Positions 47,457 through 57,386 are shown, counted from the stretch's first letter. The stretch: 64,000 bases of DNA from Beggiatoa alba B18LD (GCF_000245015.1 NZ_JH600070.1:2961511-3025510); one strand, 5' to 3'. Notes: generated from the letters alone by a model not told the origin. Program-made: numbers and translations.

Positions 47457-48305
47457 TTAACAAGTCCTAATATACATCGTTCTCTGTAATAAACGAAAAC
47501 GTTGACTTAACTGAAACAAATTTTCTGAATGACCGACAAATAAATATCGTTCCATTCCCAACAAATCTGCAAACCGATCAAATAAAACCCGTTGCGTGTC
47601 TTTATTAAAATAAATCACGACATTTCGACAAAAAATTAAATCTAAAGGACCATGCATGGGCCAACTATCCATTAAATTTAATTGATTAAAGCGAATTAAC
47701 TCTTTTAATTCGGGAACTACAAGCACCCGACCACTATATCCACCTGTTCCCCGTTTAAACCAACGATGCAACCGCTCAGGCGACAACCCATTTAAACGAT
47801 CTTCCTCATAAATCCCATCGACGGCTTTTTGCAACACATTAGAATCTAAATCTGTTGCCAAAATTTTCACATCCCACCCTTGAGGCATGGTTTCCTTAAC
47901 CACCATCGCAATCGAATATGCTTCTTCCCCACTCGCACAGCCTGCCGACCAGATACGAATTCGACGGGTTGCAAGATTCTTTACACATAAATCAGGCAAA
48001 ATATGCTTGGCTAAAAATTCAAAATGATAAGGCTCACGAAAAAATGCCGTTAAATTCGTCGTAATCGCGTTGACAAAATGAATTAACTCCTCAGTATCGC
48101 CACTGCGTAACAACTGATAATAACGGCTAAAACTATCTAATTTTAACACCCGCAAACGACGCGATAATCGACTATATAACATCTCCTGCTTATGGTCTGA
48201 CAAATTAATCCCTGTCTGCTCTCGTACCAAATCGCGCAATAGTTCAAAATCCTGATGAGTAAAATGGAACTCACGTTCCATACCCCCCCAATGACCTTGT
48301 CTCAT
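47457..48305 (-). CDS. cheR: Chemotaxis protein methyltransferase CheR
   Basis: SAM-dependent methyltransferase of chemoreceptor glutamates. The 282-aa protein has the helical N-terminal domain and SAM motif IWSAGCASGEEAYSIAM; FCRNVVIYF lies near 225. The ATG overlaps the stop of the STAS gene (ATGA); ATG 48281 is an alternative start. Confidence 0.95.
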   Translation of the reverse strand: MRQGHWGGMEREFHFTHQDFELLRDLVREQTGINLSDHKQEMLYSRLSRRLRVLKLDSFSRYYQLLRSGDTEELIHFVNAITTNLTAFFREPYHFEFLAKHILPDLCVKNLATRRIRIWSAGCASGEEAYSIAMVVKETMPQGWDVKILATDLDSNVLQKAVDGIYEEDRLNGLSPERLHRWFKRGTGGYSGRVLVVPELKELIRFNQLNLMDSWPMHGPLDLIFCRNVVIYFNKDTQRVLFDRFADLLGMERYLFVGHSENLFQLSQRFRLLQRTMYIRTC

Positions 48306-48628
48306 GATAACGGCAGATTTAGCTGAGCAGACAACCCCAATAACATTGCCGCCTCACACAAGGCAGGTGAAGGCGACTGCCAGCCAACAGTTACCGTTGA
48401 TTGAGACATAAACGCAAGTAACAACTGCAATGTTGCAGTATCAACCCGCTCCACGTTCCCCCCACATAACTGCACCCGCTTTCCCATATTCTGCTGTAAT
48501 TGCTGATATAACTGCTCTAACTGCGTTAATGTTGCCGTTTGTTCTAGGGTAATACTGACCCACTGACGATTACTATCAGGCATTGCACTAGACATGAGAG
48601 ACATTGAATTAGGGGTAGATGTTGTCAT
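48302..48628 (-). CDS. STAS-domain protein in chemotaxis cluster
   Basis: A 108-aa small STAS (anti-anti-sigma-like) protein: VQLCGGNVERVDTATLQLL is the strand-helix core, but the position of the regulatory Ser is occupied by Thr (DTAT). It starts the STAS-cheR-cheD-cheB unit and is translationally coupled to cheR. STAS proteins are frequent in such clusters. cheA, cheW and cheY are not in this window. Confidence 0.78.
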   Translation of the reverse strand: MTTSTPNSMSLMSSAMPDSNRQWVSITLEQTATLTQLEQLYQQLQQNMGKRVQLCGGNVERVDTATLQLLLAFMSQSTVTVGWQSPSPALCEAAMLLGLSAQLNLPLS

Positions 48629-48664
48629 ACAAAACCAATGGGTTAAATAATAAAATTGTTAATA

Positions 48665-48966
48665 AACCTAAGTTCGGCGAGATTAAAAAGTTAAAACAGA
48701 GGCTTGCTGTATTTTCAGACGTAAAATAGCCATAGCTATTTTAATCTAATAAATTGGTTTCTTCCTGCTTGTTTTTCATCAGGATTCACTAGATAAGATT
48801 AAAAAATTGTCTGAATCAGAATTTTCAGGATTTAACAGGATTGATAGGATTTAAACCCCTTAAACAAAAAACTAACGCGAATAATTCATTTAAATCCCGC
48901 TAATCCTGAAAATCCTGATTCAAACACGCTATTGTCTTTTTAAAAGGAATTCGCAAAACTCAGGTT
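48665..48966. repeat. MITE-like repeat with AACCTGAGTTC ends (copy 3, intact)
   Basis: A 302-bp element. The left end AACCTAAGTTCGGCGAG (48665-48681) and right end TTCGCAAAACTCAGGTT (48950-48966) are inverted. The interior has the GTCTGAATCAGAATTTTC ... CCTGATTCAAAC long inverted repeat. It sits between the STAS gene and the Fae-family gene and explains most of this 450-bp gap. Confidence 0.75.
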
Positions 48967-49076
48967 AAAGTCACTAAACGAAGTGCACGACAACACAAAT
49001 TAAGAAATAAGCATACAATGCTAAAAAAATAGCGCACTACCTCACTTTTAATGAAGCAACGCGCTACTTTAAAAAA

Positions 49077-49610
49077 CTACTTCACATCAGGATCATACAT
49101 TTCATGCTTAATCTGATGACGATTCGCAATCAATGTATCGATGTCAGGCTCGTCTTTTAATGCACGCGCAATTGCCAACTTAGTCGCCTCATAATTCGTG
49201 CGATACAAATCTTTCTCATCAGGATTTTTCACACAAGCAGGATCAATCCAAACCATAATAATCATGCAAAGATTATTCACTTGATCACGCGGAATAACCC
49301 CCTCAATCACGCAATCTAAAATCGCATCCGCAGTTGCTGCCTGTACAACCCCGCCGTACAAATTTACATAATCCATACTCTTCATCGTCACCTTCGGCAC
49401 CATCAACGCCGCAGGACGAATTTGCTGATTACATGCCCGAATCACAAACATCCGTGTATGCCCCTCAGTTTGCCCCATCAAATTTGCAAAGGCATAACCG
49501 ACAGGTCCATTCACATCCCCAATAATGATTTCTGGCATTGCATCTGTACCCTGATCATTAGATGCAAATACAGTTGCTTCTCCCGTTTTAAATATAATTT
49601 TTTCAGACAT
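49077..49610 (-). CDS. Formaldehyde-activating enzyme (Fae) family protein, catalytic His apparently lost
   Basis: A 177-aa protein that matches Fae in length and across the fold (LMVPKVTMKSMDYVNLYGG, AVQDAV-like AILDCVIEGVIP, NYEATKLAIARAL). Fae condenses formaldehyde with tetrahydromethanopterin. The catalytic His of characterised Fae lies in a segment written AHIDLIIG; here the aligned segment is AMPEIIIG, with Met in its place. So it may be a paralog with another role, such as formaldehyde or one-carbon sensing, or a noncatalytic binding protein. The alignment was made by eye. Confidence 0.82.
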   Translation of the reverse strand: MSEKIIFKTGEATVFASNDQGTDAMPEIIIGDVNGPVGYAFANLMGQTEGHTRMFVIRACNQQIRPAALMVPKVTMKSMDYVNLYGGVVQAATADAILDCVIEGVIPRDQVNNLCMIIMVWIDPACVKNPDEKDLYRTNYEATKLAIARALKDEPDIDTLIANRHQIKHEMYDPDVK

Positions 49611-49644
49611 TTACAACAGCCTCCAATGGGATTAAAAAACATTT

Positions 49645-50508
49645 TCACAAAAAAACTGCTTCACCCTTCGCAACAGGGCGTTGACTATCCGTAATCCACT
49701 CACTCCATGAACCTGCATACAACTTAGAACCCAGCAAGCCCGCCGCTTCCATTGCCAATAAATTATGACACGCAGTCACCCCAGACCCACAAGAATGAAT
49801 CACATGATCAGGCTTAATATGAGGATGACCATTCAAATGCGCAAAACGCTGCCGCAACAAATCTGCTGATAAAAAATTCCCATCCGCATCTAAATTCCCC
49901 GCAAATGGCAAATTAATTGCGCTAGGAATATGACCCGCGACAGGGTCTAATGGCTCTTGCTCCCCGCGAAAACGCTCAGGCGAACGTGCATCGATGAGCA
50001 ACCACTCCCCCGACTTTAAATGCTCTTCTAAAACATGCGTTGTTACCCATAAACTATCATCAGGTTGAGCAACAAATGTTTTCGGCGTTGGATGCGATGG
50101 TGTATGACTCACAGGTAAACCCTCTTTTTGCCAACGCGGAAACCCCCCACTCAACACCGCGACCGAAGAATGACCTAACCAACGCAATAACCACCATAAC
50201 CGAACAGCAATACTGCCTGCACTATCATCATAAACAATCACCTGCGTATTTTTATCCACCCCCCACAAACCCAACTTATGTGCCAACGTATGCGGAGCAG
50301 GTAACGGATGCCGTCCTGTATCGGATGACTTTGCCGAAGCAAGGTCTTTATCTAAATCGGCATAACGCGCATGAGGAATATGTGCAGACAAATACTGTTG
50401 ATGTCCTAACTCAGGTTGGGTCATGGCAAAACGACAATCAAAAATAACCCAATTCGGGTTATCCAAATGGGCAATTAACTGTGCAGGCGTAATTAAAGTT
50501 TGATACAT
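49645..50508 (-). CDS. sseA: 3-mercaptopyruvate sulfurtransferase
   Basis: Two-rhodanese-domain enzyme that moves sulfur from 3-mercaptopyruvate to a thiol acceptor. The second domain has the active-site loop SCGSGVTA, the mercaptopyruvate type rather than the CRKGVT of thiosulfate sulfurtransferase. I start at ATG 50508, supported by GAGG at 50515-50518 (6-nt spacing); the longer reading from 50631 is unlikely. About 287 aa, which is the normal size. Confidence 0.92.
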   Translation of the reverse strand: MYQTLITPAQLIAHLDNPNWVIFDCRFAMTQPELGHQQYLSAHIPHARYADLDKDLASAKSSDTGRHPLPAPHTLAHKLGLWGVDKNTQVIVYDDSAGSIAVRLWWLLRWLGHSSVAVLSGGFPRWQKEGLPVSHTPSHPTPKTFVAQPDDSLWVTTHVLEEHLKSGEWLLIDARSPERFRGEQEPLDPVAGHIPSAINLPFAGNLDADGNFLSADLLRQRFAHLNGHPHIKPDHVIHSCGSGVTACHNLLAMEAAGLLGSKLYAGSWSEWITDSQRPVAKGEAVFL

Positions 50509-50815
50509 GACATTCCTCAAGCATTTAGGCAAGTAACTCGATAAATAGGGAATCGTAAATATAACCTTGCCATTCTCTAACACATGCCAAAGGCATTCAA
50601 TGGATTTCAGCGAAGAATCAGGGAGAATCACAAAAAGGACGAGCCAACATAGCGAACTCCCCCCCTAGATACTGATTGACGATAGGCTAAAACAATGCCA
50701 TGATTGCCAGCGTAACACACTGTATTTAATTAAAATATTTCAAATACACTGACTAATCAACCAAGTAAAATGCCTGACCTCCCTCAGTGCATTGATGCAA
50801 AAGACAGCCTTTATC

Positions 50816-52438
50816 ATGAAAAGAACCTTAAAAACCCTATCCCTTGTTATTGCATTCATACTACCCGCAACCAACTACGTTGCCTTTGCGACGGACATCA
50901 CGACACAATCAAGCAGAGATACCCCGTTAAAAGTTCTTAATGAAGTTCTCGGCAAACCCAGTTCACGAGATGGATTAATCTTAACCAACCAACTGATTTA
51001 CTATGTTGGCGACCCGATTAATATCAGCATTAATCTACCTGACAGTTTAAAACCCTTCCTAGACAAAACAGCACAACTACAACTCCTCCTCTATTTCTCA
51101 ACAGGTGACAGCGCGATATCCCCCACTATCGTATCTCCCTTCGTAATGGCAATTCCTGTTGCTGCTCAGGGGCAATTTTTTGAAAGCACTATCGACACCA
51201 GCACTCTTTCTACAGGTGTTTACGAATTAGGACTTGTGCTGGTTAAACCAAATGGCGATGCAACAAAAGTTAGCGATTGGTACGGCGGATATGGCGGATT
51301 ATTAAGTACTGTTCGCCTTAAAGTCAGTGAAAAATCTGATATGGATGATGAGGATGTCAATGGCGATGGACTGGTTGAAGGCGATGCAAACGGTGATGGT
51401 TATGTTAATACCGTTGTTGAGAACAACAATAGCTACTCCGTTGCAGACCTACTCGGTAGCCAAAGTATAGAAGTCAGTGCAGATGCTATTTGTAACAATG
51501 CACTACTTGAAGGAACATATACCTATCTTGTTCATGGTCTTACCAGACAAGGTGACTATCTAAAAGATTATGTTGAACTAGGCTTTGATATTTTCGACGG
51601 CAAAGGTAACGTAACCAACGTTTACACCGACAACATCAACCGTGCAACCTATCAAAGTATGAATGCTAAATACAATGTTGATGCAAACTGTCAAGCAAAA
51701 GTGACTTACGAAGATGGCAGTTCATTCACCATGTTTGTTGCACCCAATGGCGATGAATTCTACTACCTCTCAGCAGGTGAAGTCCCCGCTGAATCCTTTG
51801 GGGGACGAGAACATCGATTAACACCCATGACAAATATGCACTGCTCCACCGCAACACTGAACGGCGTTTATTCCTATGCATCAAAAGGGGTTAAACAAGG
51901 TGTACTTTGGATAGAAACAGGATTTGAATACTTTGATGGAAAAGGTAATGTGACTGCCGTGTTTACCAACAACGTTACCAAAACCACCGAATTTGTAAGA
52001 GGGGCTTACTATGTGGACAGCAACTGTCTTGGCGTAACCACATATTCAGAAGAAAACTTGATTGAACGCTATGCCATGTATGTTTCTGCCAGTGGTGACG
52101 AATTCTCATGGTTACAAATTGATGGCATACAACTCTTAGGCTACCTTGCAGGCGTAGAAAAACGAGTTGCCCGCTCAGTTAATACACTAAAAATCCTCGC
52201 CAACTTTACCGCAACCTCTGAACCTGTTGACCCAAACATAACAGACAATATGATATGCAACATGCCTGCACCAGAACAAATTCCGAGTAATGTTGAAATC
52301 AAATGCGGAGAAGGCTATGACGCGATTAATGGTCATTGTGAACTCAACGACCCTGATAACTTACTGTATGACGGAGCTCCCTTAGCAACAGGACCCGCTG
52401 CCCTTTGCGCCGCAGGTATTAGACTGAAAGCACCGTAA
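50816..52438 (+). CDS. Secreted protein with Asp-rich Ca-binding-like motif and two repeats
   Basis: About 540 aa with a signal peptide (SLVIAFILPATNYVAFA). Residues about 180-205 hold DVNGDGLVEGDANGDGYVN, a dockerin/thrombospondin-type-3-like calcium motif. Two similar domains follow, each about 100 aa, with GFDIFDGKGNVTNV / GFEYFDGKGNVTAV and a CxxxxLxGxYxY start. I do not recognise the family. It is upstream of the exporter genes on the same strand and could be a substrate or unrelated. Earlier starts at 50792 (TTG) and 50795 (ATG) are possible. Confidence 0.7.
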   Translation: MKRTLKTLSLVIAFILPATNYVAFATDITTQSSRDTPLKVLNEVLGKPSSRDGLILTNQLIYYVGDPINISINLPDSLKPFLDKTAQLQLLLYFSTGDSAISPTIVSPFVMAIPVAAQGQFFESTIDTSTLSTGVYELGLVLVKPNGDATKVSDWYGGYGGLLSTVRLKVSEKSDMDDEDVNGDGLVEGDANGDGYVNTVVENNNSYSVADLLGSQSIEVSADAICNNALLEGTYTYLVHGLTRQGDYLKDYVELGFDIFDGKGNVTNVYTDNINRATYQSMNAKYNVDANCQAKVTYEDGSSFTMFVAPNGDEFYYLSAGEVPAESFGGREHRLTPMTNMHCSTATLNGVYSYASKGVKQGVLWIETGFEYFDGKGNVTAVFTNNVTKTTEFVRGAYYVDSNCLGVTTYSEENLIERYAMYVSASGDEFSWLQIDGIQLLGYLAGVEKRVARSVNTLKILANFTATSEPVDPNITDNMICNMPAPEQIPSNVEIKCGEGYDAINGHCELNDPDNLLYDGAPLATGPAALCAAGIRLKAP

Positions 52439-52441
52439 ACA

Positions 52442-52505
52442 GTCCACGAAAAGCACGAAAGGCACGAAAATAATCACTCTTTCGTGCTTTTCTTATCTTT
52501 CATGG
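52442..52505. repeat. CACGAAA-type inverted repeat (copy a)
   Basis: GTCCACGAAAAGCACGAAAG then a complementary TTTCGTGC arm about 40 bp later. It lies directly after the secreted protein stop and extends toward the adaptor gene. Confidence 0.75.
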
Positions 52506-52519
52506 AGTTAAATTTACCC

Positions 52520-53035
52520 ATGACGGAACAACGTCGTAAGCTATTCCGTGAGGTCGCGTTAAAACAGCACACCTCACCCGAACAACTCGACCAACTGATA
52601 CAAATCACTTCAACACGAGAATGGTTATTTATTCTCGCTATCTTGTTAGGGTTAAGTATGGCATTAGGTTGGTATTGGTTTGGTACACAAACAACAGAAG
52701 TTACAAGTAGTTCTCTGCTTTCATCAAAGAAAAATACGCACAAATTAAATATTAAAGCACAACTAGAAACTCGATTAACTTGGTTAAGAACTTTAAGCCA
52801 CATCCCAGAATCACAACGCCCCACCTTTATTCAACAACAACGCCTGAGTTTAGCGAGACAACTTGATGACCTGTCTCATTCATCACCCCTCATCAATCAC
52901 ACAACCCCATCTCAGGAACTTGCCACCGCTTACGCACTGTTATTACAAATGACACTTTCTGAAAATAATTCAGATACACAAATTCAACAAGCTATACAAA
53001 CCTTACAACAACAAATTAATAATCTTGCGATATAA
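52520..53035 (+). CDS. Truncated NHLM-type HlyD-like adaptor
   Basis: About 171 aa from ATG 52520; the upstream in-frame codons come from repeat DNA. The N-terminus (LFREVALKQHTSPEQLDQLI then W, then a membrane helix LFILAILLGLSMALGWYWF) matches the start of NHLM-system HlyD secretion proteins. Those are about 400 aa with lipoyl-like and barrel domains; here only the anchor and a helical, Gln-rich tail remain, so most of the periplasmic part is missing. It overlaps the following exporter gene only if a TTG start is used there. Confidence 0.65.
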   Translation: MTEQRRKLFREVALKQHTSPEQLDQLIQITSTREWLFILAILLGLSMALGWYWFGTQTTEVTSSSLLSSKKNTHKLNIKAQLETRLTWLRTLSHIPESQRPTFIQQQRLSLARQLDDLSHSSPLINHTTPSQELATAYALLLQMTLSENNSDTQIQQAIQTLQQQINNLAI

Positions 53036-53069
53036 ACCAAGTTCGATACTGTTTGTCAACTCTTATCCC

Positions 53070-56000
53070 ATGCCCATTTTTCAATCGTTACTCGCTTTCT
53101 TTTCAAAAACCCCCCGTCCCGTTCGTACGGCTACCTATTTACAAATGGAATCCGCCGAATGCGGTGCAGTGGCATTGGCAATTATCTTTGATTATTACGG
53201 CTTGCATATTCCATTAGAAACGTTACGGATTGAATGCGGTGTGGGGCGAGATGGCAGTAAAGCCAGTCACTTGGTACAAGTCGCACGACGTTATGGCATG
53301 AATGCAAAAGGCTACACCCGCGAACCTGCACAGCTAGCCAATATGCAACTGCCTTTAATCGTATTCTGGCAGTTTAACCACTTTGTTGTCGTGGAAGGAT
53401 TCGGCAAGGATAAAGTTTATCTTAACGACCCCGCAACAGGACGGCGGACAGTCACAATGCAAGCGTTTGACACCCACTTTACAGGCATTGTCTTGGAATT
53501 CAGCCCCAGCGCGGATTTTGTCACAAGGGGTGATAAACAAAGCATATTGACAGTATTAAATAAGCGGCTGCACGGTGAATGGCGAAATGTACTGTTTTTA
53601 TTACTAACAGGATTTTTATTCGCCGTACCAAATCTAATAATGCCTGTTTTAACACAGATTTATATAGATAATTACTGGTTAGCACGTCAAACAGACTGGT
53701 TAATCTTACTATTGTTTGGCATGTCAATAACGACACTCATGCGAACAACATTAGAATGGATACAAACTCAAGTTTTAAATCGGTTTTATGCACAGTTAAC
53801 CCTCAGTTGGTCAGGGCGGTTTTTATGGCATGTATTACGTTTACCTATCCAGTTTTACAGCCAACGTTCAGCGGGAGAAATTTGCCAACGAGTAGCAATT
53901 AATAGCCGTTTAGCGTCACTACTCGCGGGAGATACTGCCGAAAGCGTGCTTGCACTGATAATGGCAGGCAGTTATGCCATTTTTATGCTGTTTTTTGACA
54001 CACAACTAGCCAGCGTTGCTTTAGCCGTTGCTTTACTGAATTTTTTGATATTACAAGCAATTTCACAACAACGGCAAGAAATGAGTCAACAACTATTAAT
54101 GGCACAAGGCAAATTAATGGGCGCGTCAATGAATGGTTTACGCGCGATTGAATCATTGAAAGCGTCGGGGAGTGAAAACGATTTTTTTATCAAATGGGCA
54201 GGGCTTCACGCTAAAGCACTTAATTATCAACAACAATTTGCTGTTAAAACCTTATTTTTAAACGCACTACCAACCCTATTAAATACATTCAGCACATTAG
54301 CCATTTTAGCATTAGGAAGTTTAAGCATTATTCAAGGCACATTAACACTAGGGGCGTTGATAGCGTTTCAAAGTTTAGCCATGGGTTTTATGAATGCAGT
54401 CAACCGTTTAATTAATGTCGGTGTTAAAGTTCAAGTCATTGCAGGTGATATGCAGCGTTTAGAAGATGTAATGAATCAAACGGTTGATGCAATTATCACC
54501 GATGAAGCAGGAAAAACAAACGCTTTAAAAACGAACAAACCATTATCAGGTGAACTGCGTTTAGCACAAGTTAGTTTTCGCTTCTGTCCTTTAGACCCGC
54601 CATTATTAAAAAAAATCAATTTTGAGATACACGCAGGACAACAAGTGGCATTAGTCGGTATGTCGGGCAGCGGCAAGTCGACACTGGCTAAATTGATTGT
54701 TGGTTTATACACCCCAAGTGAGGGCAATATTTTATTCGATGGAAAAGCCCGCGCTCAAATTCCCCGCACCGTTTTTAACCATTCTCTCGCCTTTGTTGAC
54801 CAAGATGTCAGCATCTTTGAAGGAACAATTCGAGAAAATTTAATCTTATGGAATGAAGAGATTAGCGATGCAGAAATGATTCAAGCCACACAAGATGCGT
54901 GTATTCATGAAGTTATCATCAGTCATGGTCGCGGTTATGATGAACCACTATTAGAAAACGGGGGAAATTTTAGCGGTGGTGAGTTACAACGCTTAGAAAT
55001 TGCACGAGCGTTGATGCTAAACCCAACAATTTTAATCTTAGACGAAGCAACACGCATGTTAGATATTGAATTAGAAAATAAAATCTATGCAAATTTACGC
55101 CGTCGCGGTTGTAGTTGTCTAATTTTAACCCATCGTTTAACAACATTAGAAAATTGCGATGAAATCCTTGTGTTAGAAGCTGGGGAAATCGTACAACGCG
55201 GAACACATTCGCAATTACAATCTACTACAGGCGCATATCAACGGCTGATTGCTGAACAATTAACGGAAACTAGACAAGTTACAAATGTAAGAGCAGGAAA
55301 TCTCGACCTGATTTTAAACGACAACACACAACAAAATGAAATAACAGAAGAAACTGAACAAGCAGGCAATGGCGTTGCATTCGCCGATGTGTGGGCAAGT
55401 TGCCAACATTTAGAAAAATATACGGGCATTCGCTTTATTCAACCGCCACCCGCTAAACAAACAAGCGCGTATTATCCTATCGCTGAAATCGCGCTTGCCT
55501 CACAACTACGTTATCGTGAAGTAACACTGACAGACACATGGTGGCAAGCAGATTGTGGACATTTATTAGCATTTGACCGTGCGGATAATCGCCCGTTGTT
55601 ACTGATTCCGACACGACGTGGCAATGCTTATACGCAACATGATGTATTACAACAGCGCGTACAAAAAATTACCGCGACACAAGCCCAACAGCTCAAACCC
55701 CGTGCGATATTATTTTATCCGCCACTACCTGACAAACCCCTTAATTTACTGCATTTAATGCGCTTTAGCACAGCAGGACATTATCGAGAGTTTATCTGGG
55801 TACTACTATTGAGCGTATTCACAACATCACTGGCTTTATTAATGCCTTGGAGTCTGGGGCTATTAATTTCTACCGTAATTCCAAGCGCAGACATTCGGCA
55901 ACTATCTCTACTGATGACTGTTTTAGCAACCTCAGCGATTATTGCTTTACTTTTAAATTTACAACAAAGTTTTTTACTACTACGACTCGGCACTTATATA

Positions 56001-57386
56001 GAAGTAAAAACACAAAGTGCGATTTGGGATAGGGTATTAAAACTGCCTGCGGATTTTTTTCGCCATTACACCGCAGGCGATTTAGCGATGCGCGTCAATA
56101 GCATTTCTGCAATTCGACACATCTTGTCAGGCACAATTTTAAATTTACTATTCAATGGCTTATTTAGCTGTTTAACCGTATGGCTCATGTTGACTTACAG
56201 CGTTAAATTGACCGTTCTAGCCATATCATTGGCATTCATTGCAATGATTATCAATCTAATCGGTGGAATGCGAGCATTACATTATGAACGCGATTTAGCA
56301 GAGATTGCAGGAAAACTATCAGGATTATTATTGCAACTTTTAAATGGAATTATAAAGTTACGCACAACAGGTGCAGAAAGCCGTGCATTTTCTATATGGG
56401 CAAGCGTTTTTATTCAACAACAAGAACGGGGATTACAAGTTGCCTATTTGCACAATGTAACGCATGTTATGACGAGTTTATTTTCAATGCTGGGCAGTTT
56501 AGCGATTTTTACTAGCATCAGCGTCTATGGTTGGGAAAATACGCTCTCAACCAGTCAATTTTTAGTATTTATAACGGCTTTTGGCATGTTTAGCGCGTCG
56601 ATGCTGTCATTAAGTTCCCTCGTGCTTGGTTTATTACAAATTGTGCCATTGTATGAACGCGCTAAACCCATTTTACAAAATGTTTTAGCCACTCATCAGC
56701 CTTCCGCGACAGAAGAATTCACAGGGGAAATCACAATAAACAACTTAAGTTTTACTTATGACACAACACAACCACCTATTTTAAATAATTTTTCTTTACA
56801 TATTCATGCAGGAGAATTCATTGCCATTGTTGGTAATTCAGGTTCGGGCAAATCGACATTATTACGTTTATTGATGGGCTTTGAACAAGCAATGGCGGGA
56901 GAAATTTATTACGATGGGCAAGCATTGGCGAATTTAGATTTAACCACGGTACGCCGTCAGATGGGTGTGGTTTTGCAAAATGGACAGCTATTAGAAGGAG
57001 ATATTTTTTCTAATATTGTTGGTTCACGCTCTTTAACGCTAGCGGATGCGTGGCAAGCGGTGCGGATAAGTGCGTTAGCGGAGGACATTGAAGCCATGCC
57101 AATGGGAATGCACACGATTTTAGGCGACCGCGCGACAACTTTATCGGGTGGACAACGCCAACGTTTGTTAATTGCGCGGGCAATTGTGCATCAACCGCGT
57201 ATTATTTTGTTAGATGAAGCGATGAGTGCGTTGGATAATCAAACACAGGCGCAAGTGATGCAGGGCTTGCGACAGTTAAAAGCAACTAAGATTATGATTA
57301 CGCATCAGTTGAATAGTTTGGCTTATGTGGATAGGGTCGTTCATTTGTGTCCACGAAAAACACTAAAAACACGAAAAAAGTCATAA
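53070..57386 (+). CDS. Fused NHLM-type peptidase/ABC exporter (C39 + two ABC halves)
   Basis: A 1,438-aa polypeptide. N-terminal C39 peptidase: Cys31 (MESAECGAVALAI), His104 and Asp120 are in place, so leader cleavage after Gly-Gly is expected. Then a six-helix domain and NBD1 with Walker A GMSGSGKST, signature FSGGELQRLEIARAL and Walker B ILILDEATRMLD. A linker like the N-terminal part of the second NHLM ABC protein follows (WWQADCGHLLAF), then a second membrane domain and NBD2 with GNSGSGKST and LSGGQRQRLLIARAI. In other NHLM systems these two proteins are separate genes. The ATG 53070 lacks a clear ribosome site; a TTG at 53025 is an alternative. The last codons (CPRKTLKTRKKS) come from the CACGAAA repeat. 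Confidence 0.9.
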   Translation: MPIFQSLLAFFSKTPRPVRTATYLQMESAECGAVALAIIFDYYGLHIPLETLRIECGVGRDGSKASHLVQVARRYGMNAKGYTREPAQLANMQLPLIVFWQFNHFVVVEGFGKDKVYLNDPATGRRTVTMQAFDTHFTGIVLEFSPSADFVTRGDKQSILTVLNKRLHGEWRNVLFLLLTGFLFAVPNLIMPVLTQIYIDNYWLARQTDWLILLLFGMSITTLMRTTLEWIQTQVLNRFYAQLTLSWSGRFLWHVLRLPIQFYSQRSAGEICQRVAINSRLASLLAGDTAESVLALIMAGSYAIFMLFFDTQLASVALAVALLNFLILQAISQQRQEMSQQLLMAQGKLMGASMNGLRAIESLKASGSENDFFIKWAGLHAKALNYQQQFAVKTLFLNALPTLLNTFSTLAILALGSLSIIQGTLTLGALIAFQSLAMGFMNAVNRLINVGVKVQVIAGDMQRLEDVMNQTVDAIITDEAGKTNALKTNKPLSGELRLAQVSFRFCPLDPPLLKKINFEIHAGQQVALVGMSGSGKSTLAKLIVGLYTPSEGNILFDGKARAQIPRTVFNHSLAFVDQDVSIFEGTIRENLILWNEEISDAEMIQATQDACIHEVIISHGRGYDEPLLENGGNFSGGELQRLEIARALMLNPTILILDEATRMLDIELENKIYANLRRRGCSCLILTHRLTTLENCDEILVLEAGEIVQRGTHSQLQSTTGAYQRLIAEQLTETRQVTNVRAGNLDLILNDNTQQNEITEETEQAGNGVAFADVWASCQHLEKYTGIRFIQPPPAKQTSAYYPIAEIALASQLRYREVTLTDTWWQADCGHLLAFDRADNRPLLLIPTRRGNAYTQHDVLQQRVQKITATQAQQLKPRAILFYPPLPDKPLNLLHLMRFSTAGHYREFIWVLLLSVFTTSLALLMPWSLGLLISTVIPSADIRQLSLLMTVLATSAIIALLLNLQQSFLLLRLGTYIEVKTQSAIWDRVLKLPADFFRHYTAGDLAMRVNSISAIRHILSGTILNLLFNGLFSCLTVWLMLTYSVKLTVLAISLAFIAMIINLIGGMRALHYERDLAEIAGKLSGLLLQLLNGIIKLRTTGAESRAFSIWASVFIQQQERGLQVAYLHNVTHVMTSLFSMLGSLAIFTSISVYGWENTLSTSQFLVFITAFGMFSASMLSLSSLVLGLLQIVPLYERAKPILQNVLATHQPSATEEFTGEITINNLSFTYDTTQPPILNNFSLHIHAGEFIAIVGNSGSGKSTLLRLLMGFEQAMAGEIYYDGQALANLDLTTVRRQMGVVLQNGQLLEGDIFSNIVGSRSLTLADAWQAVRISALAEDIEAMPMGMHTILGDRATTLSGGQRQRLLIARAIVHQPRIILLDEAMSALDNQTQAQVMQGLRQLKATKIMITHQLNSLAYVDRVVHLCPRKTLKTRKKS
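57349..57379. repeat. CACGAAA-type repeat (copy b)
   Basis: GTCCACGAAAAACACTAAAAACACGAAA; single arm only. It encodes the C-terminal residues of the fused exporter and contributes its stop-proximal sequence. Confidence 0.7.
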
